Of a DNA stretch of 64,000 nucleotides, positions 54,973 through 63,979 are shown piece by piece. Location: the NCBI GenBank assembly GCA_002427885.1, contig DIZI01000018.1:50996-114995 (forward strand). Reading direction: 5' to 3'. The stretch's first letter is position 1; each line of letters starts with the position of its first letter. A program made the position numbers and the translations under genes. The notes beneath the pieces were generated by a model. The model was not told where the DNA came from. It ran no database searches and saw only the letters and a list, made by a program, of their open reading frames with translations. The stretch is from Paludibacter sp. UBA6032 (GTDB lineage: Bacteria > Bacteroidota > Bacteroidia > Bacteroidales > Paludibacteraceae).

Positions 54973-56343
54973 TTATTTCTTGTTTAAGAGTTCTTTCGCA
55001 AAATCAATCAGGTTCACACCCGAGAAATTACCGGAAGTCATCAATAGCAAAGCCGAATTATCATAATTCAGTTCACGGAGTTTTTGTTGCAAGGCATTTG
55101 AATCGGTAAAAACCGACAAATTATTGCCCCCAAAAGCCTGTTTTACCTGTTCGGGTTGAATTTCCTTTAAGTGTTTATGTTTTATCACTTCGGGATCATA
55201 GTACACGAAAGCAATATCCGCTTCGCTCATACAATTAGCGTATTGCGGCAGAAAATCTTCCGTCAGGCTGCTGAATGTGTGCAATTCCATACAAGCTATG
55301 AGTTTCTTATCAGGATATTGATGTCTGACTGCTTTTACGGTTGCTTTCAATTTGGAAGGTGAATGTGCAAAATCTTTGTATGCTACGGAAGAAGCTGTTT
55401 CTTCAATTTTTTGTAAGCGGTTGGACGCCCCGGAAAAATCGGGAATGACGGAATAAAATTGTTCATCAGTCACCCCAATCTGGCGACAAGCTAACCGGGC
55501 GGCATTTAAGTTCTGTAAATTATGCTCTCCGAATATATTCAACCGTACATCACCTTTCTTTGTTTTCAGATAGGTTATTCCGTCGATAACTTCATATTCA
55601 GGAGTATTGTAAGGAAAAGGAACTATGTCACGGCGAAGTTTTTGTGCAATAGCATTCAAATTATCATCCCCATCAAAATAAATCAACCGCCCCTGCACTT
55701 CCATCAGTTCGGTAAACATCCTGAATTGTTCCACGTAATTTTCAAAAGTCGGGAAGACATTAATATGATCCCAGGCTATTCCTGTGAGTACGGCAATATG
55801 CGCCTTATACAAATGAAATTTGGGTCTTCTGTCAATGGGTGAAGTAAGGTATTCATCGCCTTCAAATACAGCAATACGGGAGTCATATGAAAGTTTAACC
55901 ATATTGTCGAAACCTTCGATTTGAGCTCCAACCATATAATCAGCATCAATATTGAGTTGTTTCAAAACAAACAAAATCATCGCCGTGGTGGTTGTTTTTC
56001 CATGACTTCCACCAACCACAATACGGGTTTTACTCCGGGTTTGTTGGAACAGATATTCCGGAAAAGAATAAATTTTCAAATTGAGTTCGCGGGCGCGAAT
56101 CAACTCAGGATTATCTTCGGTGGCGTGCATTCCAAGAATTACGGCCTGTAAGCCTGAATGAATCTTGTCGGGGAACCAACCCATTTTCTCAGGTAAAAGT
56201 TTATGCTCTTTGAGCCGGCTGTACGAAGGTTCAAAGATTTCATCATCCGAACCGGTAACCTGAAAATTGGCTTTTTTACTAATGGCAATGGCTAAGTTGT
56301 GCATGGCAGCTCCACCAATGGCGATAAAATGAACTCGTTGCAT
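54973..56343 (-). CDS. mpl: UDP-N-acetylmuramate:tripeptide ligase Mpl (peptidoglycan recycling)
   Basis: 456-residue Mur ligase. The N-terminal Rossmann domain (MQRVHFIAIGGAAMHNLA) is followed by the ATP-binding loop VVGGSHGKTTTTAMILF, GIAWDHINVFPTFENY in the central domain, and VAYKDFAHSPSKLKATVKAV in the C-terminal domain. The last motif, with DFAHSPSK, separates Mpl from MurC. It attaches recovered L-Ala-D-Glu-mDAP tripeptide to UDP-MurNAc. It is upstream of the dCMP deaminase gene. The 274-bp gap upstream (56344-56617) holds degenerate AAGTT repeats (56411-56469). Confidence 0.93.
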   Translation of the reverse strand: MQRVHFIAIGGAAMHNLAIAISKKANFQVTGSDDEIFEPSYSRLKEHKLLPEKMGWFPDKIHSGLQAVILGMHATEDNPELIRARELNLKIYSFPEYLFQQTRSKTRIVVGGSHGKTTTTAMILFVLKQLNIDADYMVGAQIEGFDNMVKLSYDSRIAVFEGDEYLTSPIDRRPKFHLYKAHIAVLTGIAWDHINVFPTFENYVEQFRMFTELMEVQGRLIYFDGDDNLNAIAQKLRRDIVPFPYNTPEYEVIDGITYLKTKKGDVRLNIFGEHNLQNLNAARLACRQIGVTDEQFYSVIPDFSGASNRLQKIEETASSVAYKDFAHSPSKLKATVKAVRHQYPDKKLIACMELHTFSSLTEDFLPQYANCMSEADIAFVYYDPEVIKHKHLKEIQPEQVKQAFGGNNLSVFTDSNALQQKLRELNYDNSALLLMTSGNFSGVNLIDFAKELLNKK

Positions 56344-56617
56344 ACGGTTGGATGGATGAATGTTTTTAGTTATTTTTGTCCGTGGAATTATGGAAACGCA
56401 AATGTAGTAAAAAGTTCGTCAAGTTCATAGAATTTTAAAGTTCATAAAGTTTTGAAGTTATAAAGTTAGAATTACCGGAAGATTACACGAAATGAAGGTA
56501 CCTAAAGTGTATGTTTTAAAATCTTTATACATTCTGTGTTGATTACCTTTCGGACATTACAATTGCTGATTTAGTATTTTTCCATTGCATCCATTTTTTA
56601 CTTTAAAATAACATAAA

Positions 56618-57445
56618 ATGAAACTACATAAAATAGAAGCGGGTAATTTTCAGGTTGATGGCGGTGCAGCATTCGGTGTCGTACCCAAACGGGTCTGGCA
56701 GAAACGCTATCCGTGTAACGACGATAACTTTTGCCGGTTTGCGATGCGCTGTTTGTTGATAGATACGGGCGAAAAGCTTATTCTTATCGATTCAGGAACA
56801 GGGGACAAACAGCTTGAATACCTGAAGTATTACGATTTTGTTGCTGTGATTAATTTCGACTCCGAACTAAAAAAACTAGGATATTCTGCTATGGATATAA
56901 CCGATGTGATTCTTACCCATTTGCATTTCGATCATTGTGGTGGTTGTACTTATTATAATGCTGATCGTACCAAAGTTGAACTGACCTTTCCAAACGCTAC
57001 ACATTGGGTAGGTGAAGCGCAATGGAATAACTTTTTGAAACCAAATATACGTGAAGGTGACTCGTATTTCCCCGAGAATATGTTAGCGGTTCAGGAAGCA
57101 GGAAAACTTCGTCTGGTTACTGAAAATGAATGGCTTTGTCCCGAAGTGGAACTGCGACTTTTTAATGGACACACTGTTGGACAACTGGTGAGCTATATTC
57201 ACACAGAGAAAAAGACAATTGTCTATGTAGGAGATGTAATACCCATAGCTGCGAGTCTACCCGTTTCCTGGATTTCGGCTTATGACACCTACCCCATTAC
57301 ATCCATGGAAGAAAAAAGAGCCTTGCTGGATGAAGCGGCGGAAAAACATCAAACATTAATGTTTGAGCATGATGCCTATACGGAATGTTGCACGGTGAAA
57401 GAAGTTTTCGGGAAATACCGTGTGGAAGAAAGTTTTCCATTATAA
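56618..57445 (+). CDS. Metallo-beta-lactamase fold hydrolase (lactonase-like)
   Basis: 275 residues, cytoplasmic. The zinc-binding motif ILTHLHFDHCGG (about 104-115) is intact, with further ligands in FNGHTVGQLVSYIH, VYVGDVIPI and MFEHDAYTE. The layout is that of AiiA-like N-acylhomoserine lactonases and related hydrolases. The substrate cannot be read from sequence. It stands alone between mpl (divergent) and an ABC transporter pair (convergent). Confidence 0.85.
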   Translation: MKLHKIEAGNFQVDGGAAFGVVPKRVWQKRYPCNDDNFCRFAMRCLLIDTGEKLILIDSGTGDKQLEYLKYYDFVAVINFDSELKKLGYSAMDITDVILTHLHFDHCGGCTYYNADRTKVELTFPNATHWVGEAQWNNFLKPNIREGDSYFPENMLAVQEAGKLRLVTENEWLCPEVELRLFNGHTVGQLVSYIHTEKKTIVYVGDVIPIAASLPVSWISAYDTYPITSMEEKRALLDEAAEKHQTLMFEHDAYTECCTVKEVFGKYRVEESFPL

Positions 57446-57484
57446 GAAAAGAGCATAATTCACAATTGAATTATGCTCTTTTCT
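57445..57484. terminator. Bidirectional terminator between the MBL-fold and ABC ATPase genes
   Basis: Perfect 18-bp stem (AGAAAAGAGCATAATTCA and its complement) with a 4-base loop, between convergent genes. A and T runs at the stem ends make it usable in both directions. Confidence 0.88.
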
Positions 57485-57497
57485 GAATCCTGTTTTA

Positions 57498-58193
57498 CTA
57501 TACTGCAAAATACGCTTCCAGTTCTTTCAAAGTATCGGCATTTGTTTGCAGATCCTTCACAATAAGTCCTTTCTCAAGTACCACAATCCGTTTACAAACT
57601 TCAGTAACATGATTCAGATCATGACTGGAAATCAGCATGGTCATATTAAACTTTAGCTGCAAATCATTCAGGAAACGTTTCAACCGGATTTGTGAAGAAG
57701 GATCGAGCGCCGTGAAAGGTTCATCGAGAATTAATATTTTCGGGTCACCAAGCAAAGCTGCAACAATACCGATTTTCTTTTGATTTCCTTTTGAAAAATC
57801 ACGAATCAGCTTTTTAGAACCAAGTACTTCACCGTTGAAAAAGTCTTTCATCGTTTCCAGAAATTCAGTTATATCGCCATCCGTTTTATGATACAGTTTT
57901 CCCACAAAATTGAAGTATTCCTCCGGAATTAAAAAATCAATCAAAAATCCTTCATCCAAAAATGAACCGGTCGTTTTTTTCCACTCATCATTGCGCATGA
58001 CCGTATGATCATCAATCTGAACTTCCCCGTTGGAAGGTTCAATCAAATCAAGAATCAAACGAAAAAAGGTCGTTTTTCCGGCTCCGTTATTTCCCACTAA
58101 ACCAAAGCTTTCACCTTGTGGAATTTTTAATCCCTGAATATTTAATACGGTTACTCCGTTGTATGCTTTTTGAAGATTGGTTACTTGTATCAT
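57498..58193 (-). CDS. ABC transporter ATP-binding protein
   Basis: 231 residues. Walker A is GLVGNNGAGKTTFF, the signature region is RDFSKGNQKKIGIVAA (a variant of LSGGQ), Walker B is PKILILDEPFTALDP and the H-loop is LISSHDLNHV. It should energise the membrane protein encoded 65 bases upstream (58259-59743) in an ABC-2-type exporter. The substrate is unknown. Confidence 0.92.
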   Translation of the reverse strand: MIQVTNLQKAYNGVTVLNIQGLKIPQGESFGLVGNNGAGKTTFFRLILDLIEPSNGEVQIDDHTVMRNDEWKKTTGSFLDEGFLIDFLIPEEYFNFVGKLYHKTDGDITEFLETMKDFFNGEVLGSKKLIRDFSKGNQKKIGIVAALLGDPKILILDEPFTALDPSSQIRLKRFLNDLQLKFNMTMLISSHDLNHVTEVCKRIVVLEKGLIVKDLQTNADTLKELEAYFAV

Positions 58194-58258
58194 AACTATG
58201 TTGATTGGTTGATTATTAAGTTTGAAAATTTATAATTTAAATTCCGGTTTGTGTCACA

Positions 58259-59743
58259 TTATTCACCTTCCCGGAATCCCTCAGCGAGTTTATATTTCCT
58301 CCGGTTAAACTGATTGACACAAACAGTGATCAGATATTTACGAAAAACAATACCGGCAATTCCTAAAAATGTAAGCGTCCACAAAGCAACTGTCATTGAA
58401 GTTAAAGCCGAAAGAGCAGCTACAATGATCATGGGTATAAACATAATCGGCAATACAATCAGAAAACTCTTAAAGGTGGTTCCCTGATAATTCATAACCT
58501 GGGCTTTCGACAAATCAATACGTTTGGTATTAAATGTAGCCAGAAACAAGAGTAAAAAAACGTTCACTCCAATATTAAATATAAATGCCGCCACATGCAT
58601 ATATACGATTTTCATCCCAAAATAAAAATAAGGCGTTGTTAGCACAAAACAAATTAAATTGAAAGCCACCAACAAATAATAATTGGCATTCAAATAGGTA
58701 CGAATCGGAATATTACGTGTCATCAGACTGTCGAAATGCGAACTGTCCCAACTGATTGTCCATTGTCCGTACATAAACATCAGCAGACCGGTTATAAACA
58801 TGGCCACGAAAAATAACATGCCGTTGCTTTTTGCATAAACAGGTTGAGTATAAAACATTAAACCGTAAAGCAGAAAGAAACCGGACATATAGAGAATACT
58901 TTTCGTCCGTTTATGGCGTAAAATCAGCTTTATTTCAACGGAAATAAGTTCTCCTATAATACCAAACCGGTTGAGAAAAGATAATTGAGTAGTACGTACT
59001 TTATCCCCTTTGAGTTTCACATTAAACCGCTCGGGATAATAATTCTGTGCGAAAAACCATTTATTCAGGAAAAAGGCAAGAGCGACAGCACTAAGAGGCA
59101 GAAGCAATCCAATGGTTTTCAGCACAATAAAACCGTAAAGTGCTCTCGACATATCAAACAAGGAGAAAACCTTAAAATACTCAAGTGCTGCGATACATGC
59201 AAGAACTGCTATCACAATTAAAAACGAAAACAGACCCGAACCATATTTACGTTTCAGAAATGCCGCTGTAAAAGAGTTGAACCAGACCAGTAAAACAAAG
59301 CTTAATACAAACCGTACAGCTACAGCTGCACTGTAGTACCCAACAACCGACTGAACGGCAAAAGGAATAACCATTAACAGTAAAATGTAATTCACCGGGC
59401 TAAACAACGGTTTCAGCAGCAGAAAATTGATCAGGGATGAACGTTTTATCGGCAAAACCTGATAGGGTGGCAAATTGAATGTATTCAACTGCTGCATGAA
59501 GAAGCGAAATGCAAGTCCGATAAGCAGGATATACAGCATCGCTCCGTTGAAGAGCTCCATTGGGTTAAGCGTTTTGTGGGCTTTTTCGAGAATTTCATCC
59601 AGTTTAAAACCCAGTAAAAGCAATATGGTAGCAAAATACAAGCCCACAAAACCCAACAGGATATTTACCGCCAGGTTTTTATAGAAGCCTTTAGCTCTGA
59701 TACTTTTTTTCCATTCGTGGCTTAATAAATCTTTTATTAGCAT
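58259..59743 (-). CDS. DUF5687 family membrane protein (ABC exporter permease)
   Basis: 494 residues with about twelve hydrophobic helices, starting MLIKDLLSHEWKKSIRAKGF. The sequence, with QVLPIKRSSLINFLLLKPLF and YGQWTISWDSSHFDSLMTRN, matches DUF5687 proteins of Bacteroidota, which occur next to ABC ATPase genes as here. It is probably the permease half of an ABC-2 exporter with unknown cargo. Confidence 0.85.
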   Translation of the reverse strand: MLIKDLLSHEWKKSIRAKGFYKNLAVNILLGFVGLYFATILLLLGFKLDEILEKAHKTLNPMELFNGAMLYILLIGLAFRFFMQQLNTFNLPPYQVLPIKRSSLINFLLLKPLFSPVNYILLLMVIPFAVQSVVGYYSAAVAVRFVLSFVLLVWFNSFTAAFLKRKYGSGLFSFLIVIAVLACIAALEYFKVFSLFDMSRALYGFIVLKTIGLLLPLSAVALAFFLNKWFFAQNYYPERFNVKLKGDKVRTTQLSFLNRFGIIGELISVEIKLILRHKRTKSILYMSGFFLLYGLMFYTQPVYAKSNGMLFFVAMFITGLLMFMYGQWTISWDSSHFDSLMTRNIPIRTYLNANYYLLVAFNLICFVLTTPYFYFGMKIVYMHVAAFIFNIGVNVFLLLFLATFNTKRIDLSKAQVMNYQGTTFKSFLIVLPIMFIPMIIVAALSALTSMTVALWTLTFLGIAGIVFRKYLITVCVNQFNRRKYKLAEGFREGE

Positions 59744-59817
59744 AAACTGATTGTAAATTAATTGTTACAAAATTCTTTTCTCCAATATCATTCCAACAGG
59801 CAATTGAATCCCGGAAA

Positions 59818-60345
59818 TTATTTATTTTCTTCGTCCATAAACCAACCGGCGTACATGGCATATTGATGAGCGATTTTACGGTTTATTTCGTTCGCCTGTT
59901 CCGGTTCTACATTTTTCACAAATTTAGCCGGCACGCCCGCCCAAAGAGTGAAGGGAGGAACTATTGTATTGCTTAATACCAGGGCTCCTGCGGCAACAAT
60001 TGCACCCTCACCTATCACGGCATGATCAAGCAAAGTTGCTCCCATTCCTATCAACGCATAATTTTCAATTTTCGCTCCGTGAACAGTCACATTATGTCCG
60101 ATAGAAACATAATCACCAATTTCAACTGTTGATTTTTCGTATAAAGTATGTAGTACGGAACCATCCTGAATATTCACATGATTACCGATACGAATGGAAT
60201 TTACATCACCCCGCAGCACCGCATTAAACCAGATACTGCAACCATCACCCATCACCACATCGCCAACCACGGTCGCATTTTCAGCTAAGAAACAATTTTC
60301 ACCCATTTTCGGAGTAAAGCCCCGAACCGATTTTATTAAAGCCAT
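59818..60345 (-). CDS. Gamma-carbonic anhydrase family protein
   Basis: 175 residues from the ATG ending at 60345. The 9-residue longer frame (to 60372) starts inside a promoter-like box and lacks family similarity. It is a left-handed beta-helix of hexapeptide repeats (ATVVGDVVMGDGCSIWFNAV, SIGHNVTVHGAKIENYALIG). Candidate zinc histidines are in SVLHTLY and GHNVTVHG. It may hydrate CO2, but many members have unproven activity. A -7-like TATCTTTG lies at 60370-60377 on the minus strand. Confidence 0.9.
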   Translation of the reverse strand: MALIKSVRGFTPKMGENCFLAENATVVGDVVMGDGCSIWFNAVLRGDVNSIRIGNHVNIQDGSVLHTLYEKSTVEIGDYVSIGHNVTVHGAKIENYALIGMGATLLDHAVIGEGAIVAAGALVLSNTIVPPFTLWAGVPAKFVKNVEPEQANEINRKIAHQYAMYAGWFMDEENK

Positions 60346-60523
60346 AATTTTAAATAAAAATTTCGAACACAAAGATACAAGAATTGTGATAATACAAAAT
60401 TATATTGCTGTGTTTTTTTTAAGAAAGCCTATAAAAAAGTCAGTATTTATCAAAATAATTGACCTGATAGCAGGAATTTATCAGACAAAATCAATATCGG
60501 AACAATCAGTGAATGAAACAAAA

Positions 60524-60555
60524 AAATCCCGACAATCGTTAGATTATCGGGATTT
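60524..60555 (-). terminator. Terminator of the tRNA-Leu gene
   Basis: 14-bp stem with one mismatch (AAATCCCGACAATC / GATTATCGGGATTT, 4-base loop), followed on the minus strand by six or more T. It lies 4 bases after the tRNA 3' end. Confidence 0.85.
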
Positions 60556-60559
60556 CCAG

Positions 60560-60641
60560 TACGGCTGAAGGGACTCGAACCCCCACGCCTCTCGGCACCA
60601 GATCCTAAGTCTGGCGCGGCTACCAATTACGCCACAGCCGC
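60560..60641 (-). tRNA. tRNA-Leu (anticodon UAG)
   Basis: Read on the minus strand, the acceptor arms GCGGCTG and CAGCCGT pair (one G-U), with discriminator A. The anticodon arm CCAGA-CTTAGGA-TCTGG gives anticodon TAG. A long variable arm (about TGCCGAGAGGCGTG) marks a class II tRNA, and GGTTCGAGTCC is the T-loop. CCA is not encoded. It has its own promoter and terminator, so it is a single-gene unit. Confidence 0.96.
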
Positions 60642-60661
60642 ATACTGCGCATTTGCGGGTG

Positions 60662-60692
60662 CAAAGATACACTCTTTTTTTGTATATACAAA
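60662..60692 (-). promoter_or_regulatory. Promoter of the tRNA-Leu gene
   Basis: Minus-strand TATCTTTG (60662-60669) and TTTG (60689-60692) with 19 bases between them: a textbook Bacteroides -7/-33 pair, 20 bases before the mature tRNA 5' end. Confidence 0.8.
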
Positions 60693-60805
60693 CAATTATA
60701 ATGCTGTATGTTGGAAATTTTGATGCCGGGAAGTATCTGGTCACCTCACCCGGTCATACTCAAACACAAAAGAAATACGGAATATCTAACTCTTCTGTTT
60801 TGTTA

Positions 60806-61702
60806 TCATTGCCTCAACGTTTTCCCAAGTCTGAATTCGGAGCTTAAAAACGCTTCGTCCAGCAATCGGGCATGAGATGCACGAATGGGATTAATGTCGA
60901 TACCACCCCGCCGGGTATACATGGCGGCGACCATAAGGGTTTCCGGTTCAAAGATATCATGAAAACGTTTGTAAATCATTTCCACCACTTCTTCGTGAAA
61001 ATGGTTTTCCTTACGGAACGAAACCAAATATTCGAGAATGGACGGTAAATCAATTTCCTTCCGGGCTGACATTTCAACAAACAAATCACCCCAGTCGGGT
61101 TGATTGGTTACACGGCAATTTGAACGCAATAAATCCGTGTGAAAAGTGTAGTGTTGAATGGCATCAACCGGCTTACTACGAAGTAACTCCGGCGATTCCT
61201 TAAAACGTGAAAACTGAATGGACTCCTGTATTTCCCGTGTAATTAAATCAGTCAATGAAACAGAATAAAAAGCCGGAAAAGGCTGTTTCGATTCACTTTC
61301 ATCATCAAATAAAACAACTGTAACTTCGGTTTCCAGCAAACGATTCAGATCGTTCCGGATCATTTCAGTTACCCGCTTTTCGGCTTCAGCCACAGTGTTC
61401 CCAAAGCGATCCATATTGAACGAGTTCAGATATAATTTCAACGATTTTGATTCAACAAGATACTCACTTTGAGCCGGATAAATCATCTTCAGAACCCGTG
61501 AAACCGGCAATCCATTGTCCGTCAGAAATGAAAGTTCGTAGCAGTTCCATACATCAAAACCATGAAAGGGCAAATGTGCACTTTTAATATTGTAATGTAT
61601 CCTGTTCTCTTCGCGTGGAATGCGAAAAAGCTGGGAAGCATCATACATCTCGGGAGTTGCTGCCTCTTTGCCCAGTATTGAATCGTTGATATTAAATGGC
61701 AT
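60806..61702 (-). CDS. queF: NADPH-dependent 7-cyano-7-deazaguanine reductase
   Basis: 298 residues, the long two-domain QueF form. It reduces preQ0 to preQ1 in queuosine tRNA modification. The catalytic Cys is in LLRSNCRVTNQPDWGDL, the partner region is YELSFLTDNGLPVS and the C-terminal half has HEEVVEMIYKRFHDIF and YTRRGGIDINPIR. A terminator of the upstream peptidase gene ends 16 bases before its start codon, and no clear TAnnTTTG box was found for it. Confidence 0.95.
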   Translation of the reverse strand: MPFNINDSILGKEAATPEMYDASQLFRIPREENRIHYNIKSAHLPFHGFDVWNCYELSFLTDNGLPVSRVLKMIYPAQSEYLVESKSLKLYLNSFNMDRFGNTVAEAEKRVTEMIRNDLNRLLETEVTVVLFDDESESKQPFPAFYSVSLTDLITREIQESIQFSRFKESPELLRSKPVDAIQHYTFHTDLLRSNCRVTNQPDWGDLFVEMSARKEIDLPSILEYLVSFRKENHFHEEVVEMIYKRFHDIFEPETLMVAAMYTRRGGIDINPIRASHARLLDEAFLSSEFRLGKTLRQ

Positions 61703-61717
61703 GATTCATTTTTTAAA

Positions 61718-61753
61718 AAAACATTTCCAAAGTTTAGACTCCGGAAATGTTTT
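61718..61753 (-). terminator. Terminator of the Xaa-Pro aminopeptidase gene
   Basis: 11-bp stem AAAACATTTCC / GGAAATGTTTT with a 14-base loop, followed on the minus strand by a T-run. It lies 25 bases after the stop codon. Confidence 0.8.
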
Positions 61754-61777
61754 ATATTATTAATATGACTATCGGCT

Positions 61778-63571
61778 TTAAAAAATCAAATCCACTATTG
61801 ATTTACATTTATTCTCCAACCAGCTTTTTTCTTCAGTATTCAAAAAAGGAGAAATTGCATTAAATACTTTTTTATGATAGCTGTCAATCCAATCTACTTC
61901 TTCCATATTAAGGTCGGTAATCTCAATCAATTCCCTGTCAATCGGGAAAAGTGTTACAGTTTCAAACTGCAAAAATTGTCCGAATTCTGTTTTTTGAGAC
62001 GGAACAACGTGCACCAGGTTCTCGATGCGGATACCGTATTCATTGGTACGATACATGCCCGGTTCGTTAGAAATCATCATGCCGGGTTGCAATACCACCG
62101 GGTTTTCTTCCATCCGTATGCTTTGAGGACCTTCGTGCACATTCAGAAAATGGCCTATGCCGTGACCGGTCCCATGGCCGTAATTCATGCCCAGATTCCA
62201 TAACGCTTTCCGGGCAAGTATATCCAGCTGCGAACCACGCGTTCCAACCGGGAATTGCGCCGTTGCCAATGCGATATGCCCTTTAAGCGCCAGAGTGAAA
62301 TCTGTTTTTTGTTTTTCAGTCGGTTTGCCAAGGGCGATGGTACGTGTAATGTCGGTGGTACCATCCAGGTACTGTCCGCCTGAATCAAGCAAAAAGATAT
62401 TCTCCGGTTTCAGGGTCGAGGCACTTTCCGGTGTAGCACTGTAATGCACAATGGCCCCATGAGCGGCGTATCCGGCTATGGTGCCAAAACTTTCGCCCAT
62501 GAAGTTTTCCTGCTCGTTTCGAAATTCGTATAATTTTTTATCAACTGAAACTTCGGTAAGACTTTCCGATGCCACATTTTCCTCCAACCACTTGAAAAAG
62601 CGGGTCAGAGCCACACCATCTTTCACCATGGCACAACGGAAACCGTTCATCTCCACCTCGTTTTTAATACTTTTCAGTTTAAAAACAGGAGACATGCTAT
62701 TTCGAATGGCACATCCATCCGGAATGGCCTCAAACAAGGATTGATTTAATTTTCCACCATCCACCAAAACGGCTTCCGAAGTCGAAATACTCTTCAGGTT
62801 ATTATAAATTGCCAGATATGGTTCAACAGTTACACCCTCATTATGAAGATAGTTGGTTGTTTCGGGAGTCAGTTTTTCTTTGGCGATACACAAAGTCGCT
62901 TTTTCCTTTTCAACCAGTGCATACGCAATAACCACCGGGTTGTAATCCACATCGTTGCCACGGATATTAAACAGCCAGGCTATATCATCCAAAGCGGAAA
63001 TAACAAACACATCGGCATGTGCTTTTTTCATTTCGGCACGAACGTCTGTCAATTTTTCGACGGTAGATCTTCCGGCAAATTTGGTATTGAAAACAAAGAA
63101 GGGTTTCAAAGGTAAAGCCGGACGATCGGTCCAAACCTGAGCCAGCAAGTCAATGGTAACAAGTTCAAGATTGGTCATTTTCAATTCGGCTTTCATCGAA
63201 GCATAAGCGTTTAGCGAAAACATCTGCGCGTTTACACCCACGTTTTCACCGGGTTTCAATTGAGTGGCTAACCAGGGCAAAATCTCCAACGTATCGGGTA
63301 AGCCCTGTTTCATCAATTCAATGCCCGTTCCTTCCAGTTGTTCCGCGGCATGCAGAAAATAGCGCGAATCCGTCCAGAGACCCGCCTTGTCTAGAGTAAC
63401 TACAGCCGTTCCTGCCGAACCATCAAAGCCCGAAATCCATTGACGCTCTTTCCAGTATTCTGATATATATTCACCTGCATGTGGATCCGTTCCGGGAATA
63501 ATGCAAGCCGAAATGCCTGCCTTTTTCATCGCTTCGCGGAGCAACGAAATACGTTTGATTATTTGTTCCAT
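61778..63571 (-). CDS. Xaa-Pro aminopeptidase (M24B)
   Basis: 597 residues, the large three-domain form. Two creatinase-like N-terminal domains (about 1-310) precede a pita-bread M24 domain. Metal ligands are visible: two Asp in LLDSGGQYLDGTTDITRT (near 397), His in YGHGTGHGIGHFLNVHEG (near 475), and Glu in ISNEPGMYRTNEYGIRIENL. It removes N-terminal residues before proline and has no signal peptide, so it acts in the cytoplasm. A full promoter lies at 63612-63641. Confidence 0.94.
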   Translation of the reverse strand: MEQIIKRISLLREAMKKAGISACIIPGTDPHAGEYISEYWKERQWISGFDGSAGTAVVTLDKAGLWTDSRYFLHAAEQLEGTGIELMKQGLPDTLEILPWLATQLKPGENVGVNAQMFSLNAYASMKAELKMTNLELVTIDLLAQVWTDRPALPLKPFFVFNTKFAGRSTVEKLTDVRAEMKKAHADVFVISALDDIAWLFNIRGNDVDYNPVVIAYALVEKEKATLCIAKEKLTPETTNYLHNEGVTVEPYLAIYNNLKSISTSEAVLVDGGKLNQSLFEAIPDGCAIRNSMSPVFKLKSIKNEVEMNGFRCAMVKDGVALTRFFKWLEENVASESLTEVSVDKKLYEFRNEQENFMGESFGTIAGYAAHGAIVHYSATPESASTLKPENIFLLDSGGQYLDGTTDITRTIALGKPTEKQKTDFTLALKGHIALATAQFPVGTRGSQLDILARKALWNLGMNYGHGTGHGIGHFLNVHEGPQSIRMEENPVVLQPGMMISNEPGMYRTNEYGIRIENLVHVVPSQKTEFGQFLQFETVTLFPIDRELIEITDLNMEEVDWIDSYHKKVFNAISPFLNTEEKSWLENKCKSIVDLIF

Positions 63572-63611
63572 TGGTATAATTATTTAATGATTATTCATTT
63601 TTTCGTTTATG

Positions 63612-63641
63612 CAAAGATAAACAATAATCAAACAATTGCAA
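63612..63641 (-). promoter_or_regulatory. Promoter of the Xaa-Pro aminopeptidase gene
   Basis: Minus-strand TATCTTTG (63612-63619) and TTG (63639-63641) separated by 19 bases, about 40 bases before the start codon. Confidence 0.75.
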
Positions 63642-63706
63642 CTGATTTCCGGAGTTTATTGACTCAAATAAATCGGTTGCTCAGATAGTGTCCAATTTCT
63701 AACTAT

Positions 63707-63979
63707 ACTGCAACGATTTCGGACGATACTGCAACGATTTCGGACAATACTGCAACGATTTCGGACGATACTGCAACGATCTGGGACGACACTGCAACGG
63801 TCTGGGACGACACTGCAACGGTCTGGGACGATTCTGCAACGATCTGGGACGATACTGCAACGATCTGGGACGATACTGCAACGGTCTGGGACGATACTGC
63901 AACGATCTGGGACAATACTGCAACGATCTGGGACGATGCTGCAACGATTTCTGACAACACTGCAACGATTTCTGACGAT
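63707..63979. repeat. Array of thirteen 21-bp tandem repeats
   Basis: Thirteen contiguous units of exactly 21 bases, consensus ACTGCAACGATCTGGGACGAT, with no insertion or deletion. Outer units carry TTTCGG or TTTCTG and inner units TCTGGG; other changes are single bases. The unit is free of stop codons in all six frames. On the plus strand it would read as a heptad such as TATIWDD, running from a stop at 63686 to a TAA at 63989, but no ATG precedes it. The minus-strand frames have ATG codons but resemble no protein. Coding status is unknown, and the flanking region beyond 64000 is not visible. Confidence 0.95.

Noticed and set aside
60544..60744. Minus-strand reading frame of 66 residues
   Set aside because: It runs straight through the tRNA-Leu gene and its promoter and has no family similarity.
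63699..63965. Two overlapping minus-strand reading frames of 85-88 residues (repeats of SLQYRPR and VAVSSQI)
   Set aside because: They are by-products of the 21-bp repeat, which is open in all six frames. Neither resembles a protein family and neither has a promoter or other support.
63707..63979. CRISPR-like array
   Set aside because: The units are directly contiguous 21-mers with no unique spacers, and no cas genes are present.
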